Positions 26,626 to 35,959 are shown, counted from the first letter of the stretch. The stretch: DNA of 64,000 bases from Halioglobus sp039986455 (GCA_039986455.1 JBDWQQ010000135.1:24350-88349), one strand, 5' to 3'. A program made the numbers and translations. The notes: generated by a model not told the origin, from the sequence alone.

Positions 26626-28932
26626 ATGCGAAAATTCCCTTCCGTAAAAAGAACTTTAATGGCCAGTGCTCTGGCCGCCATTACTGTCCCCAGTGTTGCG
26701 CAGGAGCTCGCTCTGGAGGAAGTTATCGTTACCGCCACCAAGCGCGCAGCGACGATCCAGGATATTTCAGGAACCGTTAACGTCGTTACCGGTGAAGACC
26801 TGGAAAAATACAACACGCTTGATTTTGGTTCCATTGAAGAGCAAACCGCGGGTTTGAGCTTACTGCAACCAAATGCTCGTAACAGCACTATCGCTATGCG
26901 CGGCATTAGCCTTGACCCTGAAGCCGGAGCCAGTGGTGTGGTCAGCGTCTTCTGGAATGATCAGGTCATACGTACGGATATCGCCTTCTCCCAATTGTAC
27001 GACCTAGAGCGAGTGGAAGTACTGCGCGGCCCTCAGGGCACACTGCAGGGAAGAACCTCTCCGGGCGGTGCGATAAACCTGATTACCCGAGCCGCTGATG
27101 TTCTCGATAGCAGTGGCTACGTGGAAGCCACCGTGGGTGACAACGACGGACTAAATACACAAGTCGCCTGGGGCGGTCCACTTGTTGATGGTGTATTTGG
27201 CATGCGCGTCGCGGCTGTTTACGACGAAAATAACTCTAATGACGTGGAAAACATCACCACTGGGCTAGACGACCCAATGTCAGAAGCCAAATCAGCGCGA
27301 CTGAGTGCTGCCTGGCAGGTGACTGACAATCTGTCCACCTCTTTGGTATATCAGTACTTCGATCGAGAAATTGAAGACCCCAAGGGCATGAGTGGCGAAG
27401 ACTCATTGGGCGAGCGCCCCACGCTGAACCCTCAGGATACGACAGCACTTGGAAAGACCAACGACTTCGGTAACCTGGAGTACGAGCTGTACAATTTACA
27501 GGTCGATTGGGCCATTGGAGATTTGGATTTTATCTCCATCACCGGCTACACCGATAGCGACAAGTTATCGGGCACAGAGAACGACCGAGCCAATTACGTT
27601 CCCGATACAAGAAGCCGCACCGATCAGAGTGCAAACACGTTGGTAGAAGCACTTTCACAAGAATTCCGCCTGTCGTCATTGGACAACGACTTCTGGGACT
27701 GGATGGTCGGCGCGTTTTACCTTGACCAACAAACAGACACTGAGTTCGTCGCCAACACGGCAGTATTCGGCGGTATTTCGTTCTATTCCTTTGGTGTTAT
27801 TCCTGTAGATCGCGAAGAATGGGCGCTATTCACCCACAACACGTTTTACCTGACCGATAGCATGAGCCTTGAAGCTGGCTTGCGTTACACAGACTACGAC
27901 TCATTCCGACGTGCAGATGTATTTTACGGCGACATAAACTACGTACCCGAACCTCTGCTGCCTTTCCTCCCCGCAATTGAAGCTGGTCTTGCGGAGACAT
28001 TCCCTATTGAAGGTGTCAGCGATGAGTTCGAGCAAACTGTGGAAGATGCCGTGACTGGTTCATTAACGCTGCGATATGAGTGGACAGATAACACCACCGT
28101 TTACGGCGCATATAACCGGGGCTACCGCCCTAGTGGCACCTCCATTAACCCAACACCCAATGTCGCTTTCCTCCCTAACGGTGAGGGTGACTTGATACAT
28201 GACGAGGAAACCAGTGACTCACTGGAGGCCGGCTTCAAAGGCCGATACATGGATGGACGCGCCACGCTCAACGGCGCCCTGTACTACCAAGAATTCGACG
28301 GCTACCTCGGCTTTGTCCGCGGTGTGCAAGTCCTCGACGACGAAGGTGCACCACAGGACATTTCAGGTGGACTCATCTATAACGGTGACGCTTCAATCTG
28401 GGGTGTAGAGCTGGAAGGCCAGTACTTACTGACAGAAAACTGGATAGCCGGTGGCGCGTTTTCTTACGCCAAAGGCGAGTGGGACGACGGCGCTGAAGCA
28501 CCTTGTAATGACCGTGAGCCTGGCGAAGTACTTGGTTCCTGTGATATCGGCGGAGACAGCCTGGGCGGAGAGCCTGAGCTCACCGTCAGCCTGAACTCGG
28601 AATTCTTTGTTCCGTTCTCTTCCACCGAGTGGTACATCCGCGGTTTATACAAGTACACCGATGATCGCGACAATACCGACGCATCAGCAGGTATTGGCAA
28701 CACCAGAGCCACCTTCGAAGACACTCACATTATCAACCTCTATACTGGGCTGCGCAGCAGCGACTTCACCTGGGACGTCTCGCTCTGGACCAAGAATCTG
28801 CTTGACTCCGATGAGGTCAACTTCGAGCAGGGGCCGGACTCCTACGATATTGAGGCTAGCGGTGGCTCGTACACCCAGTCCAACATCCAGGCCGCCCGCA
28901 GCATTGGTATAACCGCCCGTTACAACTTCTAA
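26626..28932 (+). CDS. TonB-dependent outer-membrane receptor
   Basis: A 768-residue outer-membrane receptor. It begins with a signal peptide (LMASALAAITVPSVAQ), a TonB box (EEVIVTATKR), a plug domain (LSLLQPNARNSTIAMRGI; VEVLRGPQGTLQGRTSPGGA) and a 22-strand-type barrel ending with the terminal aromatic ITARYNF. It takes up a large substrate at the cost of the TonB proton-motive force; which one cannot be told. ATG at 26626 lies just before the signal peptide; GAGGT precedes it. A strong terminator follows at 28957-28982, and a sulfatase-like gene lies 145 bases downstream. Confidence 0.93.
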   Translation: MRKFPSVKRTLMASALAAITVPSVAQELALEEVIVTATKRAATIQDISGTVNVVTGEDLEKYNTLDFGSIEEQTAGLSLLQPNARNSTIAMRGISLDPEAGASGVVSVFWNDQVIRTDIAFSQLYDLERVEVLRGPQGTLQGRTSPGGAINLITRAADVLDSSGYVEATVGDNDGLNTQVAWGGPLVDGVFGMRVAAVYDENNSNDVENITTGLDDPMSEAKSARLSAAWQVTDNLSTSLVYQYFDREIEDPKGMSGEDSLGERPTLNPQDTTALGKTNDFGNLEYELYNLQVDWAIGDLDFISITGYTDSDKLSGTENDRANYVPDTRSRTDQSANTLVEALSQEFRLSSLDNDFWDWMVGAFYLDQQTDTEFVANTAVFGGISFYSFGVIPVDREEWALFTHNTFYLTDSMSLEAGLRYTDYDSFRRADVFYGDINYVPEPLLPFLPAIEAGLAETFPIEGVSDEFEQTVEDAVTGSLTLRYEWTDNTTVYGAYNRGYRPSGTSINPTPNVAFLPNGEGDLIHDEETSDSLEAGFKGRYMDGRATLNGALYYQEFDGYLGFVRGVQVLDDEGAPQDISGGLIYNGDASIWGVELEGQYLLTENWIAGGAFSYAKGEWDDGAEAPCNDREPGEVLGSCDIGGDSLGGEPELTVSLNSEFFVPFSSTEWYIRGLYKYTDDRDNTDASAGIGNTRATFEDTHIINLYTGLRSSDFTWDVSLWTKNLLDSDEVNFEQGPDSYDIEASGGSYTQSNIQAARSIGITARYNF

Positions 28933-28956
28933 TCCTAAAATGAGTTGATGACTCAA

Positions 28957-28982
28957 GGGCAGCCTCAGGGCTGCCCTTTTTT
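28957..28982 (+). terminator. rho-independent terminator after TonB receptor
   Basis: GGGCAGCC (28957-28964), loop TCAG, GGCTGCCC (28969-28976), then six T. Eight perfect pairs. It ends the receptor transcript before the sulfatase-like gene. Confidence 0.9.
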
Positions 28983-29077
28983 GTAGATACAATTCAGTCT
29001 ACGCAATTCGGCCCGAATGGCCATTTATCAACCACGCGCGTGGCCGCTAGAATGCTCAAAACTTCGTGGAGAATCTC

Positions 29078-30547
29078 ATGAAAAAAATATTCAGCTATGG
29101 CCTGGTTGCTGCCCTTTCGCTAATTATCGGCATGTTGCTTTCAGACAGCGATATCGCCGATGTCGCACGCGACACTGCGAATAAAGCCCGATCAGCAGCC
29201 GTAGAGGTCGTCGGAAATTCTGCGGGCATCAAGACCCGGACAATGGTCCTGGCAGAGAACCCTGAAATCATCAGCCGTCTGATGGAGGGAGGGTCCTTCG
29301 GTGGCGAGTACTCCATGTCTGCAGCGCAGAACATGTTCGGCCGCACCGAGGATGCGATTAAAGATGTCCGTAAAAAAACTCAGGTTATCGAGGTCGCTCC
29401 CCGCAGTTACCTGATACGCATGCCCATCGTTAACGCGGCATTTTTCGAGACAGACGAAGGCGTGGTACTGGTAGATACCGGCATGGGGCCAGCGGGTCCG
29501 GCTATTATGGACGCTATTCGCTCAGTCACTGACAGGCCCATTCACACCATCATCTATACCCATGGCCACGTGGACCACGCCTACGGAACCTGGGCAATTA
29601 TGGACGCAGGCGAAACGCCACAGATTATCGCGCACGATTTGTTGAAACCCCGATTCGAGCGCTACATCCGGCTCAGGGGCTCCCTGGCCAAATATATGAG
29701 TCAGCCAGAAGATCAGCTGCCCTCCTCCCCTTCAGACCTGGTGTGGCCCACCCGTTACTTTAGCGATCGCCTGGAACTGGAGATTGGCGGCGAGACCTTT
29801 GTCTTGCAACATCACAAAGGTGAAACGGATGATCAGCTTTACGTTTGGGTTCCCGGCCGCAAAGCGCTGGCAAGCGCAGATTATTATCAGGGTTTTCTTC
29901 CCAATGCTGGCAACGGGAAGCGCTATCAGCGCCATGTCGAAGAGTGGTCTGCCGCGATGAAAGAGATGGCGGCACTGGCGCCTGAGGCACTACTGCCGGC
30001 GCATGGCGCACCAATCACCGATACAGCAACGATTCAGGAAAACTTTCTGATCTTGGCTGAGGCGTTTGATTACATCACTAACCACACAATAGAGGGGCTT
30101 AACGCTGGCAAGCGAAAGGACGAAATTTACCAGTCTGTACAACTCCCGGAGCATCTGGCAAACCACCCTACGCTGAACGTACAGTACGTGACCGCCAACG
30201 ATATCTCCAAGATGCTCATTAAGCAGTACACGGGCTGGTGGGACGACATACCCTCCAACTGGACTCCCGCGTCGATGGAAGACCAGGGCAACATGATTAT
30301 CGAGCTTGCCGGTGGCAACATACCGGCAATCACCAGCTACGCACGAAAACTAATTTCGCAAGATATTCGTCTGGCGTCGCACCTTACCGACTGGCTGTTT
30401 TACGCCAGGCCCGATAATAAGGAAGTACAACAGCTGGTGTTTGATGTCTATAAAACGAGAATTCTGGACCCAGACACGAACACCATGGAATTGCTCACCT
30501 ACCTGGACCAGATGACCGCAGCAAGAGAGAGAGCCAGAAATCGCTAG
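29078..30547 (+). CDS. SdsA-like alkyl sulfatase, metallo-beta-lactamase fold
   Basis: A 489-residue hydrolase with a hydrophobic N-terminus (YGLVAALSLIIGMLLSD) acting as a signal or anchor. The MBL fold is seen in DEGVVLVDTGMGPAG and IIYTHGHVDHAYGTW (HxHxDH zinc motif), with a further histidine in LQHHKGETDDQLYVW and ALLPAHGAPI. The C-terminal helical part matches the alkyl-sulfatase dimerisation domain (VTANDISKMLIKQYTGWW). SdsA1 has about 650 residues with an SCP2-like substrate domain at the end, which is missing here, so the substrate may differ (a sulfate ester or a phosphate or lactone). ATG at 29078 follows GTGGAG. Confidence 0.8.
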   Translation: MKKIFSYGLVAALSLIIGMLLSDSDIADVARDTANKARSAAVEVVGNSAGIKTRTMVLAENPEIISRLMEGGSFGGEYSMSAAQNMFGRTEDAIKDVRKKTQVIEVAPRSYLIRMPIVNAAFFETDEGVVLVDTGMGPAGPAIMDAIRSVTDRPIHTIIYTHGHVDHAYGTWAIMDAGETPQIIAHDLLKPRFERYIRLRGSLAKYMSQPEDQLPSSPSDLVWPTRYFSDRLELEIGGETFVLQHHKGETDDQLYVWVPGRKALASADYYQGFLPNAGNGKRYQRHVEEWSAAMKEMAALAPEALLPAHGAPITDTATIQENFLILAEAFDYITNHTIEGLNAGKRKDEIYQSVQLPEHLANHPTLNVQYVTANDISKMLIKQYTGWWDDIPSNWTPASMEDQGNMIIELAGGNIPAITSYARKLISQDIRLASHLTDWLFYARPDNKEVQQLVFDVYKTRILDPDTNTMELLTYLDQMTAARERARNR

Positions 30548-30601
30548 GCGGCACTCATCGTTTTGCGTCTACGCCCCGGACACATCCATCTCCTGAGGAG
30601 C

Positions 30602-30643
30602 GTTGACGCAATCGCGTCAACTCGATGATTGAGGACTATCCTC
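30602..30643. terminator. hairpins between convergent sulfatase-like gene and DAHP synthase
   Basis: GTTGACGC-AATC-GCGTCAAC (30602-30621) is an 8-pair hairpin; a second, GAGGA-CTA-TCCTC (30631-30643), overlaps the aroF/G stop codon. Neither has a T-run, so they may be weak terminators or protect 3' ends of messages. Confidence 0.4.
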
Positions 30644-31688
30644 GACGCAGCTTAACCGCCGTGGCCAATTCCTGAAGAAGAGCCGCTGTATCGTCCCAAT
30701 GGATACAGGCATCCGTAATACTCTGACCGTAAGTCAGGGCCTGCCCCGATACAACATCCTGACGACCTTCGACAAGGTTGCTCTCGAGCATCAGGCCAAA
30801 AATGCTGTTACTACCGCGAGCGACCTGAGTGGCGATATCAGAAGCCACATCCAGTTGGCGAGCAGGTATTTTTCGGCTGTTGGCATGTGAGGCATCAATC
30901 ATAATGCGTGCTGGCAAACCGCTCTTGGTCAACATAGTGCTGGTGTCGTCCACCGAAAACATATCGTAGTTGGGGTGTTTGCCACCCCGGAGAATAACGT
31001 GACAGTCTTCGTTGCCAGCCGTTTGAAAGATCGCAGAGTGACCTTGCTTGGTCACCGATAGAAAATTATGTGGCTGCGAGGCGGATTTAATAGCGTCTAC
31101 TGCCACCTGTATATCGCCGTCAGTGGCGTTTTTAAAGCCCACCGGGCAGGAAAGCCCCGAAGCCAGCTCGCGGTGTGTTTGGCTCTCTGTGGTGCGCGCT
31201 CCAATAGCACCCCATGAAATAAGATCGGCATAGTATTGCGGACTGATCAAATCCAGGTATTCGGTACCGGTGGGCAACCCCATTTCAGCGAGGTCCGCCA
31301 GTAACTGTCGAGCCAGATGCAGACCTTTGTTAATTTGAAACGTATTGTTCAAGTCGGGATCGTTAATGAGGCCTTTCCAGCCCACCGTAGTGCGCGGTTT
31401 TTCGAAGTAAACGCGCATCACCACGAAGACGTCATCGGCTATCGCATCCGCCGCCGCCTTTAGCTTCCCTGCATACTCTCGCGCTGCGTCCGGGTCATGA
31501 ATAGAACAAGGGCCAACGATGACCAATAAACGGTCGTCTTCTCCGGTCAGAATATTGTGAATGGTACGGCGGGCATTGGTGACGACTGAAGCCGCAGCGT
31601 CACTGACACCGACATCCCCTATTAATTGTTCAGGAGAAATCAGTTCTTTGGTTTTTTGAATCCGTAAATCATCTGTGTTGGCAGTCAT
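30636..31688 (-). CDS. aroG: 3-deoxy-7-phosphoheptulonate (DAHP) synthase, class I
   Basis: A 350-residue DAHP synthase catalysing the first step of the shikimate pathway from phosphoenolpyruvate and erythrose 4-phosphate. Visible: VIVGPCSIHDPDAA, RVYFEKPRTTVGWKGLINDP, GARTTESQTHRELASGLS, FKNATDG and MIDASHANS. This is the AroF/AroG/AroH class Ialpha; which amino acid inhibits it cannot be read safely, so the symbol aroG is a guess for the class. It is preceded by AAAGG and follows yigZ on the same strand by 124 bases. Confidence 0.93.
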   Translation of the reverse strand: MTANTDDLRIQKTKELISPEQLIGDVGVSDAAASVVTNARRTIHNILTGEDDRLLVIVGPCSIHDPDAAREYAGKLKAAADAIADDVFVVMRVYFEKPRTTVGWKGLINDPDLNNTFQINKGLHLARQLLADLAEMGLPTGTEYLDLISPQYYADLISWGAIGARTTESQTHRELASGLSCPVGFKNATDGDIQVAVDAIKSASQPHNFLSVTKQGHSAIFQTAGNEDCHVILRGGKHPNYDMFSVDDTSTMLTKSGLPARIMIDASHANSRKIPARQLDVASDIATQVARGSNSIFGLMLESNLVEGRQDVVSGQALTYGQSITDACIHWDDTAALLQELATAVKLRRG

Positions 31689-31812
31689 ACTCGCTAAACC
31701 TTTCTGTGGCTGCAGAGGCGATCAACCGCCCCTTTGAAAAAAGGCGGCCAATATATCACTAGGGAACAGTATTGGCATTAGCGGGCATTATTATTACCCA
31801 AGATCGTTCACT

Positions 31813-32415
31813 TTAAACGGATGCTATTGAGACGTTACGAGCACCGCAAAAACGCTGCAAAGGGACCTCGTCTTCACAGGAGACGCGGATGCGAATGCTG
31901 ACGGTTTCGCTATAGACGACTTCGATAATTTCAGCGGTCATTGTTGTGAGAAAATGCCGCAGCGGTTGCTCGTCAGAAAAATCCATCTGAAGTTGAAAAG
32001 TCAGCCACTGGCGCAATTTTTTCGCCGGTGCCGATTCGAGCGCCAAGCCAGTCGCCGTGCTGTAAGCGCGCACCAATCCGCCAGCGCCCAGCTTAATTCC
32101 ACCGAAGTAGCGAATAACAATCACCAGAGCATTGCCAAGGTGTCCGTGCTGCAAGACGTTCAGTATCGGTTTCCCAGCAGTGCCAGAAGGCTCTCCATCA
32201 TCATTCATGCCCGCGCTAGTGGCGTCGGCAGGGCTTCCTAGCACATAGGCCCAGCAGTGATGTCTGGCGTCAGGATAATCCTTTTTTGACCTGGCTACCG
32301 CTGCATTAACCTCTTCCCTACTTTCAACAGGAATGACTCTGGCGATAAAGCGGCTTTTTTTGACCACATATTCCTGCTCGCTTTCACCGGCTGGAACCTG
32401 CAAGTCCAAGATCAT
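31813..32415 (-). CDS. YigZ/IMPACT family protein
   Basis: A 200-residue cytoplasmic protein of the YigZ/IMPACT family: VVKKSRFIARVIPVESREEV, ARHHCWAYVLG, MNDDGEPSGTAGKPIL and VIVIRYFGGIKLGAGGLVRAY are all family signatures. YigZ proteins carry two small domains; their role is poorly known, with links to translation stress. The start is ATG at 32415 because it overlaps the stop of the PLP gene as ATGA. Its presence as the last gene of the cytochrome-flavin-PLP operon may be chance packing. Confidence 0.9.
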   Translation of the reverse strand: MILDLQVPAGESEQEYVVKKSRFIARVIPVESREEVNAAVARSKKDYPDARHHCWAYVLGSPADATSAGMNDDGEPSGTAGKPILNVLQHGHLGNALVIVIRYFGGIKLGAGGLVRAYSTATGLALESAPAKKLRQWLTFQLQMDFSDEQPLRHFLTTMTAEIIEVVYSETVSIRIRVSCEDEVPLQRFCGARNVSIASV

Positions 32416-33671
32416 CCCTCGGCTGAGAAAACGGGCCAATGATCAGTAATGCGACCTGCCTCGTAAACGGCTATATCACCAAACTGTAGAAAGACGAATT
32501 CACTTTGCGTGGGGCGTAGAAATACCCAATCGTCAGGACGCAAATCGATACTCTTAGAGCCGTTAAAAAGCTCCTGGTTGGTGGAGCGACCGTACAAAGG
32601 ATTAGTACTGAGGCCCGCTGGCGAAACGGGCTCCGCCTTCCAATAGCCCCCATAGGTGAAAAATGCGCGCTCTCGATTCGGATTCCATAAGGCCTGCAGG
32701 CCGCCCAAATCTATACCAGGAATACGAGTTTTATCGAGACGTTTGAGAACAGGCGCTGCGATATAGCTAGCAGCAATGTGATCCTTCAGCGAAGGCAGAT
32801 CAAAATCTGATGGCTTTACCAGACAAGACCCCGCTGCCAATTCATTGAACGGATAATCTCCCGAGTCGTACATCTGGTAGGTGGGACTGCCCGCCGCGTT
32901 TAAGATGGGATTCTGAGGCCATTGCGCGCCCAATGAATCTTGCGCCAGAGTAAGATAGTGACTGTAGGTTGCCATCGCCGCGTCTCTGAAGGTTTCAGGC
33001 TTACCCGGCACTTTCACCACATGAGGTTCGTAACCCATAAGACCACGAAAATTCAGGTCATCAGACGCCTGCACGATTGCGAGGATTTCCAGCAGGTCGC
33101 CATCATTGCCAACCCCGCCTCGGTGCAAACCCACATCTAGTTCGATACAGATTGAAAGGGTTTCACCCAGTTCAGCAGCCAGTGCTGCATACTGCCGGGT
33201 GCGGTCCGGTGTATCGAGCAGCCAATGCAATTGCTGTGAGGGGTTAAAGCTACCCCCGGGGTAGTCGACATAGAATGCTCGCGCTGCGGCAACCGGCATC
33301 GGCTTGCCAAGCAGAATATCCGAATCGGGAAAGGCCACTGCCACTTGACCGACAAAAGGCTGGTTAAACAACATGAGGCGCCGACTGCCCGAGTGCTTCA
33401 TGACTTCTTCCAGCAAGGGCAGCGAAGGCAGTGATTTGGCCACGATGCGATAGTCAAAGCGATCGTTGATGTGTCGTTTGAGCGTGGCAATGTTTTCGTG
33501 CAGAGCAGCACGATCGATAATCAGCGAAGGGGTTGCTCTGCCCACCTGATCCAATCCCGCGCTGAGATCCTTAAAATAGGCGCTATGGTTACCCCCGACA
33601 TCCGAGGGTCGGAGCAACCACCCTGCGCCCGCTAGCCCTGCCGCGCCTAAGAGTAGGCTACGCCTTTTCAT
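32412..33671 (-). CDS. Tat-type PLP enzyme of alanine-racemase/D-threonine-aldolase fold
   Basis: A 419-residue fold-type III PLP protein. The N-terminus MKRRSLLLGAAGLAGAGWLL is a twin-arginine-type signal, so it should be exported folded, with its cofactor, or held at the membrane. The barrel starts near residue 45 (TPSLIIDRAALHENI); the PLP lysine is in DYRIVAKSLPSLPLL, and later parts (ELDVGLHRGGVGNDG; LMGYEPHVVK; NAAGSPTYQM; ELAAGSCLV) match the DSD1-like D-threonine aldolase/D-serine dehydratase group. A likely zinc-binding C-terminal histidine/cysteine pair is not clear. Start ATG at 33671 overlaps the flavin-oxidase stop as TGATG. Substrate unknown: a D-hydroxy amino acid or similar is plausible. 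Confidence 0.78.
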   Translation of the reverse strand: MKRRSLLLGAAGLAGAGWLLRPSDVGGNHSAYFKDLSAGLDQVGRATPSLIIDRAALHENIATLKRHINDRFDYRIVAKSLPSLPLLEEVMKHSGSRRLMLFNQPFVGQVAVAFPDSDILLGKPMPVAAARAFYVDYPGGSFNPSQQLHWLLDTPDRTRQYAALAAELGETLSICIELDVGLHRGGVGNDGDLLEILAIVQASDDLNFRGLMGYEPHVVKVPGKPETFRDAAMATYSHYLTLAQDSLGAQWPQNPILNAAGSPTYQMYDSGDYPFNELAAGSCLVKPSDFDLPSLKDHIAASYIAAPVLKRLDKTRIPGIDLGGLQALWNPNRERAFFTYGGYWKAEPVSPAGLSTNPLYGRSTNQELFNGSKSIDLRPDDWVFLRPTQSEFVFLQFGDIAVYEAGRITDHWPVFSAEG

Positions 33672-35044
33672 CAAGCAGCCCCACCAAGGAGCAACTCGCG
33701 CAAATAAGGGTTAAGGAAACGTCCCTTGGGGTCCATCTCTGCGCGGACTTGAGCAAAGTCATTCCAGTGTGGGTATAGGTTCTTAAAGTCAGAGGACGTA
33801 AGGCTATTCAATTTGCCCCAATGAGGCCTGCCACCGTACTTACGGAATATAGGCTCCAATGTTTTGAAATACGGTTTGTAATCTTCTTCAAAGAACCGGT
33901 GTACAGCAATCGACATAGAATCCTGCTGGTAGAACGGACTAAGCCAGATATCGTCTCCTTTGACATAACGGACTTCAATTGGAAAGAACACCTCGTGATG
34001 ATTACTCTCAAGCGCCGAAACAATCTCTCTCAAGGCCTTTAGCCCCGACTCTCTGGGCAGGTGGTATTCCATCTCGTTAAAACGCACGTTGCGCTCGTTA
34101 GCGTAATTTTTCCAGGAGTTCCCAATCGTGATTTCATCAGGAATCGTGCTGGCATAGGTCCCCAGCACCAATTGACGCAACATGGGCGACCACTCCAGCC
34201 AGTCACGCAACATTTTAAGTTCCATCGTTCCTTCATTTGGATCCGCCTTCCCCGTCGTACCAATTGGTTCATTGGTAATATCATGGGCATCGGTAAAACC
34301 CATGCCGGAAAATGGCACATAGTAAAATTCAAAGTTACGATGCTGCTCGGCCATGCTATCAACGTTCTCCAGCATTTCCTCCAGCTCCCACCAAACCGTT
34401 TCCCGGCGCAATCGATAGGGGGCGACGCACTGCATTCTAACCTGATTGATCAAACCCAGACTCCCTAAGGAGACCTTAGCCGCCTGGAACAGCTCGGGGT
34501 TATTCTGCTCGTCGCACTCCACCAGTTCTCCGCGTGCATCGACGATTTGTAAACCTCGCACAAAGGTAGACATGGATCCTAAATCGACGCCGGTCCCGTG
34601 AGTGGCCGTCGCGAGACTACCCGCAAGCGTTTGCTCATCAATATCAGGCATATTGATCAATGCCTGCCCCATATCTTGCAGCGGCTGACCGATGTCTCCT
34701 AATCTGGTCCCCCCGCCAATGGTCGCCTGCAACGTCTGGTTGTCCGGGTCGCTCACGCCGCCTAACCGGGATAGGGAAACCAGGGTGCCATCTGTGGGCA
34801 CCAGGGGCATGAAGGAATGCCCTGCTCCCACTGGACGAATCACGCCATCGGTCGTCGCCAGCAGTTCCTGTAACTCAGACACAGTTGCCGGCGCGATGCG
34901 TGCTTCCGGCAGGCACTGTTGCGAGCCAGACCAGTTTCGCCAGGGCAAGCGTCGCTTCTCTGCGGCCATTGCCGGCAAAGCACCGTACCGACTGGCAAGC
35001 GCGAGACCACCGAGCGCGCCAATAAGACTTCTTCGTTTCAACAC
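33671..35044 (-). CDS. Tat-type FAD oxidoreductase, D-arabinono-1,4-lactone oxidase family
   Basis: A 457-residue flavoprotein of the vanillyl-alcohol-oxidase fold. A twin-arginine-type signal is present (MLKRRSLIGALGGLALASRY). The FAD domain has VIRPVGAGHSFMPL, in which the histidine is the usual covalent FAD site of aldonolactone oxidases, and GTRLGDIGQPLQDMGQALIN and LATATHGTG. The C-terminal ALO domain is recognised by GRPHWGKLNSL and MDPKGRFLNPYLREL. Family members oxidise aldonolactones, alditols or related sugars. Coupling with a lipoprotein cytochrome c two bases upstream suggests electrons pass to the respiratory chain rather than to O2. GTG start. Confidence 0.85.
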   Translation of the reverse strand: MLKRRSLIGALGGLALASRYGALPAMAAEKRRLPWRNWSGSQQCLPEARIAPATVSELQELLATTDGVIRPVGAGHSFMPLVPTDGTLVSLSRLGGVSDPDNQTLQATIGGGTRLGDIGQPLQDMGQALINMPDIDEQTLAGSLATATHGTGVDLGSMSTFVRGLQIVDARGELVECDEQNNPELFQAAKVSLGSLGLINQVRMQCVAPYRLRRETVWWELEEMLENVDSMAEQHRNFEFYYVPFSGMGFTDAHDITNEPIGTTGKADPNEGTMELKMLRDWLEWSPMLRQLVLGTYASTIPDEITIGNSWKNYANERNVRFNEMEYHLPRESGLKALREIVSALESNHHEVFFPIEVRYVKGDDIWLSPFYQQDSMSIAVHRFFEEDYKPYFKTLEPIFRKYGGRPHWGKLNSLTSSDFKNLYPHWNDFAQVRAEMDPKGRFLNPYLRELLLGGAA

Positions 35045-35046
35045 GG

Positions 35047-35394
35047 CTACTTGCCCTCTGCCATAAACAATATCAGGGCCTCGAACTGATCAGCATCACA
35101 GTCCATGCACAGACCAAATGGAGGCATGCCCCCGTAGCCATTAATCACATTATCCAGCAGCGTGTTGATGCCCTTCTCCATCCGGGGTGCCCATGCTGCT
35201 GCATCGCCCGTCAGGGGTGAGCCGGTGCCGGCAACAGTGTGGCAACTGCGACAGCTACGGTTATAAATGCTGGCTAACTCGGCGTCAGCGGGCTTCAAAT
35301 TGCGACTTGCCGCTTCGTTACCGCTACCTCCTGTGTCGCCGCAAGCACTCATCAGTAAGGCGACAATCAGAACAATTCCAACACGGCCCGTCAT
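35047..35394 (-). CDS. lipoprotein c-type cytochrome
   Basis: A 115-residue monohaem cytochrome of c5 type. A lipobox-like SACG at about residues 17-20 follows the signal (ALLMSACGDTG), so it is probably anchored in a membrane facing the periplasm. Haem is bound by CRSCHT (CxxCH) and the distal methionine is probably in GGMPPFGLCMDC; the pair C..C there is typical of c5. The start is ATG at 35394, preceded by GGAG with good spacing; the ATG at 35406 has none. Its stop is two bases from the flavoprotein start. Confidence 0.85.
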   Translation of the reverse strand: MTGRVGIVLIVALLMSACGDTGGSGNEAASRNLKPADAELASIYNRSCRSCHTVAGTGSPLTGDAAAWAPRMEKGINTLLDNVINGYGGMPPFGLCMDCDADQFEALILFMAEGK

Positions 35395-35428
35395 GTGATT
35401 CTCCATATGTTAGTTATAACTATTATTA

Positions 35429-35456
35429 ATTATACCGCGACCGTCCGTATTATCAA
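35429..35456 (-). promoter_or_regulatory. sigma-70-type promoter for the cytochrome-flavin-PLP operon
   Basis: Read on the minus strand, TTGATA (35456-35451), a 16-base spacer, and TATAAT (35434-35429). The -10 is perfect and the -35 is 5 of 6. The transcript would start about 30 bases before the cytochrome ATG at 35394. The -35 overlaps the final codons of the DUF501 gene, so the operon has its own promoter. Confidence 0.7.
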
Positions 35457-35959
35457 TCAGTCGCAAGCTGGCTCCAATGCTCATCCAACAGTTGGCCCAC
35501 TGTGTTGCTGTGCACAAGGTGGGCGCCATACCAGGTATGCAGGCAACGAATCCTACTGAAATCAGCAATGCCGCCTATTCCCTTTTGCTTGAACACATCA
35601 CTGAAGCCAAGCTCCGAGATGCGCTGACGTTCCTGATCATCAATATAACTCTCTCTTAGCGCAATATACCGCTCATGGTCCCTGGCCATACCGGCCTTCA
35701 GTTCGGGGCTGTGATTGATCTGATCCTGCAGGCGAGCAATTAACCCCCTCGCCTCTTCACCATCGATCCGGTAACAGATATCTGGGTCGACCAACCAAAA
35801 TAACGTTGGAAACGGCTTATCGTCCACCAGTGACGCAACTCTTATAACCATCGGTTGGCCCTGAGGGTTCAGGACTGGCACGTCCTTAAGACCGCGAGGG
35901 GGGCGCCCCAACAATTGCTCCACTTGCAGTCGCTGTTCTTCTGAAACTTTCAAGGTCAC
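35453..35959 (-). CDS. DUF501 family protein
   Basis: A 168-residue cytoplasmic protein of DUF501. Signatures: LGRPPRGLKDVPV, PTLFWLVDP, GIGGIADFSRIRCLHTWYGAHLVH. No function is agreed for this family. It is the first gene of a minus-strand run but is separated from the cytochrome operon by that operon's own promoter. No signal peptide. Confidence 0.85.
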   Translation of the reverse strand: MTLKVSEEQRLQVEQLLGRPPRGLKDVPVLNPQGQPMVIRVASLVDDKPFPTLFWLVDPDICYRIDGEEARGLIARLQDQINHSPELKAGMARDHERYIALRESYIDDQERQRISELGFSDVFKQKGIGGIADFSRIRCLHTWYGAHLVHSNTVGQLLDEHWSQLATD

